Assembly: GCA_964540415.1 (NCBI GenBank)
Contig: CAZIMM010000078.1
Location: forward strand, 1-9,826
From: CAZIMM01 sp964540415
Lineage (GTDB): Bacteria > Bacillota > Clostridia > Oscillospirales > Acutalibacteraceae
Reading direction: 5' to 3'
DNA length: 9,826 nt
Position 1 is the first letter of the stretch. The number at the start of each line of letters is the position of its first letter. The notes under the pieces are model-generated. The model was not told the origin of the DNA. It did not search any database and saw nothing but the letters and a program-made list of their open reading frames with translations. Shown here in pieces: positions 5,656 to 9,826 of the stretch. The position numbers were made by a program, and so were the translations under genes.

Positions 5656-6396
5656 TTATTTGCAGCAACACTTTATCGCGTCGCTCATGAACTGTGCCGT
5701 TCCCTCTCCGAAGCGATCGAGGTTTTCGCGGAATCTGTCGTCGCCGACATACATCTCCGCAAGTCCGGCAAGGATTTCCCTGCTGCAAGGATAATAATGC
5801 TGTGTGATGAAATCCTGCCAGAGATTTACAAGAGCCGCCGCCTGCGGAGAATCGGGCGAGGTGTCTCTGATTGCGGCAAACTTTGCAAATATTTCGTCAG
5901 CCTGCTTTGCTTCGTCAAGCTCTGTTTCAGGTGTTTTTTCCGCCTGCCTGCGCTGGCTCTCGGCATATTCCGGAGTGTCTCCCCAGCGCTCGCGTACCTC
6001 GGCGGAGTATTCTTTTTTCATCTGCTCAAGGTCGGCGGCAGTGGTGGGTTTCTTGTTTTTGCTCAACTTTATTCCCTCCTGTTCGAGTGTTTTGTCAATC
6101 AGCCCCAAAAGACCGTTAAGCTGCTTTTGCCTGAAAAGAAGCACCTCGCGATGGCGCTCGAGAGCAAGCAGCCTGTCCCTCCCGGGGTTGCTCATGAGAA
6201 CGGCAATGTCCGACAGGGGCATATCCAGCTCACGGTAAAACATAATTTCCCGCAGCAGGTCAATTGCCTGCGCGTTATAATAGCGATATCCGTTTTCCCC
6301 GATTTTTGTCGGGGAGAGCAGTCCGATCCGGTCGTAATATCTGAGTGTGCGCACACTCACTCCGAAAAGGGCTGCCGCTTCGCCGATTGAATACAT
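5656..6396 (-). CDS. MerR-family regulator with TipAS drug-sensing domain
   Basis: A 246-residue protein. Residues 1-70 are a MerR winged helix: YSIGEAAALFGVSVRTLRYY, then DRIGLLSP and NGYRYY, with KI in place of the common 'RRT' basic motif. Residues about 75-107 form the dimer coiled coil. Residues about 125-242 look like a TipAS domain (W138 and the 'Y...GDDRF...LDRFGEGTAQFMSDAI' end). TipAS proteins sense small molecules such as thiopeptides or other drugs and switch on efflux or their own gene. The protein ends in an unusual CCCK, and C204 lies in the domain. The start is the ATG at 6396, with GAGGTGA upstream; a GTG at 6405 overlaps that site. The gene lies 47 nt after the flippase, with its own promoter and operator between. 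Confidence 0.9.
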   Translation of the reverse strand: MYSIGEAAALFGVSVRTLRYYDRIGLLSPTKIGENGYRYYNAQAIDLLREIMFYRELDMPLSDIAVLMSNPGRDRLLALERHREVLLFRQKQLNGLLGLIDKTLEQEGIKLSKNKKPTTAADLEQMKKEYSAEVRERWGDTPEYAESQRRQAEKTPETELDEAKQADEIFAKFAAIRDTSPDSPQAAALVNLWQDFITQHYYPCSREILAGLAEMYVGDDRFRENLDRFGEGTAQFMSDAIKCCCK

Positions 6397-6416
6397 AACC
6401 GTCACCTCACAAATAC

Positions 6417-6447
6417 ACTATATACCCTGACGCAGCGTCAGAGTCAA
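6417..6447 (-). promoter_or_regulatory. MerR-type promoter with dyad operator in a 19-nt spacer
   Basis: On the minus strand: TTGACT (6447-6442), 19 nt, TATAGT (6422-6417). The spacer holds a perfect 15-nt dyad, CTGACGC-T-GCGTCAG (6441-6427). A long 19-20-nt spacer with a dyad inside is the hallmark of promoters twisted open by MerR activators. An alternative -10, TATATA, with 17-nt spacing exists (6424-6419), so basal activity is possible. The -35 overlaps the stop codon of the flippase gene (6446-6444). Autoregulation by the adjacent MerR-TipAS protein is the natural reading. Confidence 0.8.
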
Positions 6448-7970
6448 GCGGTTTTTAAAAATTTTTTCAGTTCGCCCTTTTTTATGCATCCCAAGCCGCG
6501 CAGGGCGAGCAGATAGAGCACCGCCTCCGCGCAAATGTGCAACGCGAGAGTGAGCTTGCCGGAGGAGGCTTGAATTGAAAAAGCCCTCAGGATAATCTGC
6601 GAGACGGACACCGTTCCGGCAATGCACAGCAGCGGCTTGAACACATCCTTCATCAGATTCACCCGCATGGAGCTGACCTTGATGAGCCTGCCGATGCTCA
6701 GATAAAAATTGATTATTTCGCTGATGAAAAGAATGAATATGTAACCGCGCACCGAGTATTTCGGAAGCAGAAACCACACAAGAACAACGCATATCGCGGA
6801 GTCGATTATGTTGTAGCGCATTGTTGCAACCTGCTCGTCAAGCCCCTTGAGCAGTCCGTCGACAATCATGTCAAGATACATCACCGGCACAAGAGCGCAC
6901 AGCAGACGGATGAACAGGGTGCTGTCCGTGTTGCCGTAGACCGCCAGGGAAATTTCATTTGCCAGCGTGAACATTATTCCTGCCGTGCCCATGCAGAACA
7001 GAAGGGTGTAGTGCACGGTGCTGTCGATTATTCCGCCGATTCTGTCACGTTTTGAATCATTGTTCAGCCGTGCAAGCTCCGGCACGAGCAGCCCCGCAAG
7101 CGAGGTCAGAATTGCGGAGGGATAAAGCACAACCGGCAGTGCCATTCCGTGAATTGTGCCGTAAACCGCGAGCGCTCCCTCGGAGGATGTTCCGGATTTC
7201 CGGAAGCCCACGGGGATGAGCAGATGCTCGATGGTCAGCAGTGAACTGCGCAGCCATGAGCCGACCGCGTCAGGCATGGCAATTCTCATCAGCGAGTGCA
7301 GCAGCCTGTCATACGGCTTTCCGGTGTCGTGCCTGCGCATTCTGTCAAAGCGGTAGAACGTCATCGAAAGCGAAAAAGAGACCATCTCCGAAATGCTCAT
7401 GCCGATTGATACCGCGGCGCAGGCATAGGAAAGCCCGCGTACGGCGAGCACGGAGAGAGCGGCTGTGGTGACAACGATTTTTGTCAGCTGTTCGAGCAGC
7501 TGAACAACGGCGTACTTTGCCGCAGTGCGGCGTGCGGTGAAATATCCGCTGAGCGCCGACGACATTGCAATCGGCGGCAGGCTGAAGGCGAGAAGACGCA
7601 GCGAGAGCACGGCGCGCTCATCCATAATCCACTGCGTTCCGGCAAGCGGAGCGAGCAGATAAAAGCACGCCGCCACGATTGTGCCCAGGCACAGCCCGTA
7701 CCGCAGGCAGACGTTCATGATGTGGTTGACCGCACCCTTTTCACCGCCGAGGGAATCGGTTGCAAGGCGGATTGCCGAGAGCTTTACGCCTGCCGATGCA
7801 AAAGTAACACCCAGAGCATATACGGACATTATCAGCTGGAACAGACCGATTCCCGCTGCCCCCAGACGGTTCGTCAGATAGACGTTGAACGCAACCGCCA
7901 CGGTTCGCATGAGAAAGCCTGTCGCAGTGAGCACGGCGGTGTTGAGCAGCAGGACCTGTGTGTTTTTCAA
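6444..7970 (-). CDS. SpoVB-like oligosaccharide flippase (MOP/MATE superfamily)
   Basis: A 508-residue integral membrane protein with many hydrophobic segments spread over its length, close to the size of B. subtilis SpoVB. The start region, NTAVLTATGFLMRTVAVAFN, then YLTNRLGAAGIGLFQLIM, is the typical first helix pair of the polysaccharide-transporter branch (SpoVB/MurJ/Wzx). These proteins flip lipid-linked sugars; SpoVB-type members serve spore cortex or wall synthesis, but this paralogue's substrate is unknown. The start is the TTG at 7970: GGAGG (7982-7978) stands 7 nt upstream. The frame is open to 8081, but that part runs through the leader RNA element and lacks a ribosome site. Upstream is a candidate tandem structured leader; downstream is the MerR-TipAS gene, which makes a drug or antibiotic export role an alternative. 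Confidence 0.88.
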   Translation of the reverse strand: MKNTQVLLLNTAVLTATGFLMRTVAVAFNVYLTNRLGAAGIGLFQLIMSVYALGVTFASAGVKLSAIRLATDSLGGEKGAVNHIMNVCLRYGLCLGTIVAACFYLLAPLAGTQWIMDERAVLSLRLLAFSLPPIAMSSALSGYFTARRTAAKYAVVQLLEQLTKIVVTTAALSVLAVRGLSYACAAVSIGMSISEMVSFSLSMTFYRFDRMRRHDTGKPYDRLLHSLMRIAMPDAVGSWLRSSLLTIEHLLIPVGFRKSGTSSEGALAVYGTIHGMALPVVLYPSAILTSLAGLLVPELARLNNDSKRDRIGGIIDSTVHYTLLFCMGTAGIMFTLANEISLAVYGNTDSTLFIRLLCALVPVMYLDMIVDGLLKGLDEQVATMRYNIIDSAICVVLVWFLLPKYSVRGYIFILFISEIINFYLSIGRLIKVSSMRVNLMKDVFKPLLCIAGTVSVSQIILRAFSIQASSGKLTLALHICAEAVLYLLALRGLGCIKKGELKKFLKTA

Positions 7971-7977
7971 AACGATT

Positions 7978-7982
7978 CCTCC
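7978..7982 (-). promoter_or_regulatory. ribosome site fixing the flippase TTG start
   Basis: GGAGG on the minus strand, in the context GCGGAGGAATCGTT before TTG. It is close to full Shine-Dalgarno consensus with 7-nt spacing, and decides for the TTG at 7970 over starts further upstream. Confidence 0.85.
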
Positions 7983-8037
7983 GCAGCAAAGATATTCAGA
8001 ATAATGTATATGCCGCGAAGTATAAAAAAATATACCG

Positions 8038-8099
8038 GTGCGAAGTCGCACACCCAAGCCGGGGGACGTTTTATCAAACATTTCCGCTCTGCCCGGGAC
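8038..8099 (-). ncRNA. candidate structured leader RNA, unit B (second copy)
   Basis: On the minus strand this unit reads: GTCCCGGGCAGA, then GCGGAAA, a hairpin GTTT-GATA-AAAC, GTCCCC, the block CGGCTTGGGTGTGCG, and a closing hairpin GTGCG-ACTT-CGCAC (8051-8038). It is ungapped and about 70% identical (37 of 53) to unit A over its first 53 nt. A further CCGGG/CCCGG pairing can enclose the first hairpin. It is followed by CGGTATATTTTTTT, so the closing hairpin plus T-tract could act as a weak attenuator just before the flippase gene. I do not recognise a known riboswitch class. Confidence 0.5.
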
Positions 8100-8114
8100 A
8101 GTAGCGCGTGGCAG

Positions 8115-8188
8115 GTGCGATTGCGGTTACAATAGCGCACACCCAAGCCGTGGCAGGTCTATGAAGACGTTTCCGCCCCACCCTGCTC
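8115..8188 (-). ncRNA. candidate structured leader RNA, unit A (first copy)
   Basis: On the minus strand: GAGCAGGGTGGG, then GCGGAAA, a hairpin GTCT-TCAT-AGAC, CTGCCA, the block CGGCTTGGGTGTGCG, and a longer closing hairpin GTGCG/CGCAC extended by ATTG/CAAT around the loop TAACCG (8140-8115). GCAG (8186-8183) can pair with CTGC (8156-8153) to enclose the first hairpin. The centre base pair of the first hairpin is C-G here and U-A in unit B, a compensatory change. The unit begins about 3 nt downstream of the start predicted from the promoter at 8198-8226. Confidence 0.5.
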
Positions 8189-8197
8189 TTTTCTGCT

Positions 8198-8226
8198 TTT
8201 ATAAGATTTTTAACTTTTATTTTGAA
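8198..8226 (-). promoter_or_regulatory. candidate promoter for the flippase and its leader
   Basis: On the minus strand: TTCAAA (8226-8221), a 17-nt spacer, TATAAA (8203-8198). The -35 is weak (4 of 6). Expected start is about 8191, giving a leader of about 220 nt that includes both structured units. A competing possibility is TTGGGT (8058-8053) with TATATT 17 nt on (8035-8030), whose -35 would lie inside unit B and exclude both units from the transcript. Confidence 0.45.
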
Positions 8227-8261
8227 ATATAGATATAAAAATTTTTATAATGTGATATAAT
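8222..8261 (+). promoter_or_regulatory. secA promoter, two overlapping -10 elements
   Basis: TTGAAA (8222-8227), an 18-nt spacer, TATAAT (8246-8251). A second TATAAT (8256-8261) preceded by TGA forms an extended -10 without a good -35. Transcription would start about 8258-8268, leaving a leader of about 80-90 nt. The -35 overlaps that of the leftward candidate promoter, so the two may compete for polymerase. Confidence 0.7.
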
Positions 8262-8348
8262 GATAACGTATATACGGCTTACAAAAATTCTTTCAACCGA
8301 TTATCAACTCCGGATTCAATCGGATTATTCAAAAGGTGGAATAACAAA

Positions 8349-9826
8349 ATGGGAATATTAAAAAAGCTTTTCGGTGATTACTCATCAAAAGAAATCAAAA
8401 GAATCAATCCGCTCAAGGACAAGGTTCTTTCCTATGAAAGCGAATATCAGAAGCTGTCCGACGAGCAGCTGCGCGCGAAAACCGCAGAGTTCAAGCAGAG
8501 GCTTGCAGACGGTGCAACGCTTGACGACATTCTTCCCGAAGCGTTTGCGGTCTGCCGCGAGGCTTCTGACAGGGTTCTGAAAATCAAGCACTATCCCGTG
8601 CAGATTCTCGGCGGCATCGTGCTGCACCAGGGCAGAATCGCAGAGATGAAAACCGGTGAGGGCAAAACGCTCGTTGCAACCCTTCCGGCTTATCTCAACG
8701 CGCTTTCCGGCGAGGGCGTGCACATTGTCACCGTCAACGATTATCTTGCCCGCCGCGACTCCGAGTGGATGGGCAAGGTTTACCGTTTTCTCGGCTTGAA
8801 TGTCGGGCTCATTGTCCACGGACTGACGAATATTGAACGCCGTGACGCTTACGCAGCGGATATAACATACGGCACAAACAACGAAATGGGCTTCGACTAT
8901 CTTCGTGACAACATGGTGCAGTACGCCGAGCAGAGGGTGCAGAGGGGGCACAGCTTCGCAATTGTTGATGAGGTTGACTCAATCCTCATTGATGAGGCGC
9001 GTACACCTCTCATCATTTCCGGCATGGCGGAGGCGTCAACTCAGCTTTATGAGCTGGCGGACAGATTTGCGAAGTCACTGAAAATGGTCAAGGTGCGCGA
9101 GATCGACTCAAAGGACGATGCCGAGGGATATGACGGCGACTACATTGTTGACGAAAAGGCACGCACTGCAACCCTCACCAAAAGCGGTGTTGAAAAAGCA
9201 CAGCAGGTGTTCAATGTCGAAAACCTTATGGACGCGGACAATCTGACGCTCCAGCACCACATCAATCAGGCAATCAAGGCAAACGGCGTTATGCGGCGCG
9301 ACATTGATTATGTTGTCAAGGACGGCCAGGTGCTCATTGTTGACGAGTTCACCGGACGCATTATGCTCGGCAGACGCTACAATGAGGGTCTGCATCAGGC
9401 AATTGAAGCAAAGGAAAACGTCAAGGTTGAGCACGAGAGCAAAACTCTTGCAACGATAACCTTCCAGAATTATTTCCGTCTGTTCAAAAAGCTTTCCGGT
9501 ATGACCGGTACAGCAATGACGGAAAGTCAGGAGTTCCGCGAGATTTACAATCTGGACGTTGTGGAAATTCCGACGAATATGCCCATGGTGAGGGCGGATC
9601 ATCCGGATGTTATTTATAAAACCGAAAGCGTCAAGTTTGAAGCGGTTATCCGGCAGATTGAAGAGTGCCACGAAAAGGGTCAGCCGGTGCTTGTGGGTAC
9701 AATTTCAATCGAAAAATCCGAGGTTCTCAGCGCCCTGCTCAAAAGGCACGGCATAAAGCACGCGGTTCTCAACGCCAAGAACCACGAAAAGGAAGCTGAA
9801 ATCATTGCCCAGGCAGGCAAGTTCGG
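8349..9826 (+). CDS. secA: SecA preprotein translocase ATPase (3' end off window)
   Basis: SecA is the motor that pushes unfolded preproteins through SecYEG at the membrane. The first 492 residues are present. Seen: the N-terminal GILKKLFGDYSSKEIKRINP, Walker A MKTGEGKT (100-107), TVNDYLARRDSEWMG (128-142), GTNNEMGFDYLRDNM (175-189), Walker B DEVD (207-210) with SILIDEARTPLIISG after it, the preprotein cross-linking domain from about 222, VDEFTGR, NYFRLFKKLSGMTGTAMTE, and the start of the second nucleotide-binding fold (GQPVLVGTISIEKSE). The usual 'NEFGFDY' reads NEMGFDY here. The start is the ATG at 8349 with AAAGGTGG about 10 nt upstream. Nothing in the visible part suggests an accessory SecA2. 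Confidence 0.98.
   Translation, partial: MGILKKLFGDYSSKEIKRINPLKDKVLSYESEYQKLSDEQLRAKTAEFKQRLADGATLDDILPEAFAVCREASDRVLKIKHYPVQILGGIVLHQGRIAEMKTGEGKTLVATLPAYLNALSGEGVHIVTVNDYLARRDSEWMGKVYRFLGLNVGLIVHGLTNIERRDAYAADITYGTNNEMGFDYLRDNMVQYAEQRVQRGHSFAIVDEVDSILIDEARTPLIISGMAEASTQLYELADRFAKSLKMVKVREIDSKDDAEGYDGDYIVDEKARTATLTKSGVEKAQQVFNVENLMDADNLTLQHHINQAIKANGVMRRDIDYVVKDGQVLIVDEFTGRIMLGRRYNEGLHQAIEAKENVKVEHESKTLATITFQNYFRLFKKLSGMTGTAMTESQEFREIYNLDVVEIPTNMPMVRADHPDVIYKTESVKFEAVIRQIEECHEKGQPVLVGTISIEKSEVLSALLKRHGIKHAVLNAKNHEKEAEIIAQAGKF

Larger units (their letters stand above)
7971..8348. other. 378-nt divergent intergenic region between flippase and secA
   Basis: No gene is seen. From left to right: flippase ribosome site; a GTATA-T6-TATAC inverted repeat on the minus strand (8020-8035); structured unit B (8038-8099); structured unit A (8115-8188); an AT-rich block with back-to-back promoters (8198-8261); and the secA leader with an inverted repeat, CCGATT (8297-8302) / AATCGG (8318-8323), before the AAAGGTGG ribosome site (8331-8338). 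Confidence 0.7.

Noticed and set aside
5440..6390. A 316-codon open frame on the plus strand
   Set aside because: It lies antisense to the clear MerR-TipAS gene, crosses a strong terminator and the end of the preceding gene, and has no family features.
8165..8188. Minus-strand AGGGTGGGGCGG resembling the T-box antiterminator AGGGTGG-ACCGCG
   Set aside because: The match breaks in the conserved ACCGCG part, the other copy lacks it altogether, and no stem I specifier, aminoacyl-tRNA synthetase or amino acid gene follows.
8385..8951. A 188-codon open frame on the minus strand, and another at 9108-9671
   Set aside because: Both are antisense shadows of secA, created by its codon use.
1..9826. 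CRISPR arrays, insertion sequences, tRNA or rRNA genes, phage genes
   Set aside because: No regularly spaced repeats, transposase or integrase frames, or recognisable tRNA/rRNA stretches were seen by eye; the only sizeable repeat pair is the tandem unit at 8038-8188.

Overview
The window looks like part of a chromosome from a low- to mid-GC Gram-positive of the class Clostridia, probably an uncultured gut Oscillospiraceae/Ruminococcaceae-type organism. Evidence: strong AGGAGG-like ribosome sites, TTG and GTG starts, near-consensus sigma-A promoters, an EF-P with the Firmicutes-type KPGKG loop, a CD1247-type zinc-ribbon protein next to efp, a SpoVB-like flippase, and clostridial-type small proteins. 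A 10-N run at 3489-3498 shows it is a draft assembly. The genus is inferred; no rRNA or marker search was possible.

Layout, left to right. (1) 1-754, minus strand: an AbrB-type regulator followed by an ABC ATPase that runs off the left edge, behind a perfect-consensus promoter. (2) 858-2498, plus strand: a PHP-domain phosphoesterase and a tightly coupled helical protein of unknown function, closed by a hairpin terminator shared with the convergent operon. (3) 4169-2451, minus strand: YfcE-like metallophosphoesterase, then efp (with the assembly gap), then the CD1247-type zinc-ribbon protein. (4) 4169-5035, plus strand: three overlapping small genes of unknown function, ending in a one-helix membrane protein. 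(5) 5106-5655, plus strand: a small unknown protein with its own strong promoter and structured leader, followed by a further structured stretch and a strong bidirectional terminator. (6) 8226-5656, minus strand: a SpoVB/MATE-like flippase followed by a MerR-TipAS regulator whose promoter carries a perfect 15-nt dyad in a 19-nt spacer and overlaps the flippase stop codon. (7) 8222-9826, plus strand: secA, cut by the right edge.

Most genes are housekeeping or ordinary accessory genes. The most novel-looking signal is in the 378-nt gap between the flippase and secA: two tandem copies of a roughly 60-75-nt element with identical blocks, a hairpin conserved by a compensatory base-pair change, and a second hairpin of variable length. 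A candidate promoter would start transcription just upstream of the first unit and run through both into the flippase gene, as expected of a tandem cis-regulatory leader RNA. The function and the ligand, if any, are unknown. Second in interest are the MerR operator and the three-gene small-protein operon.
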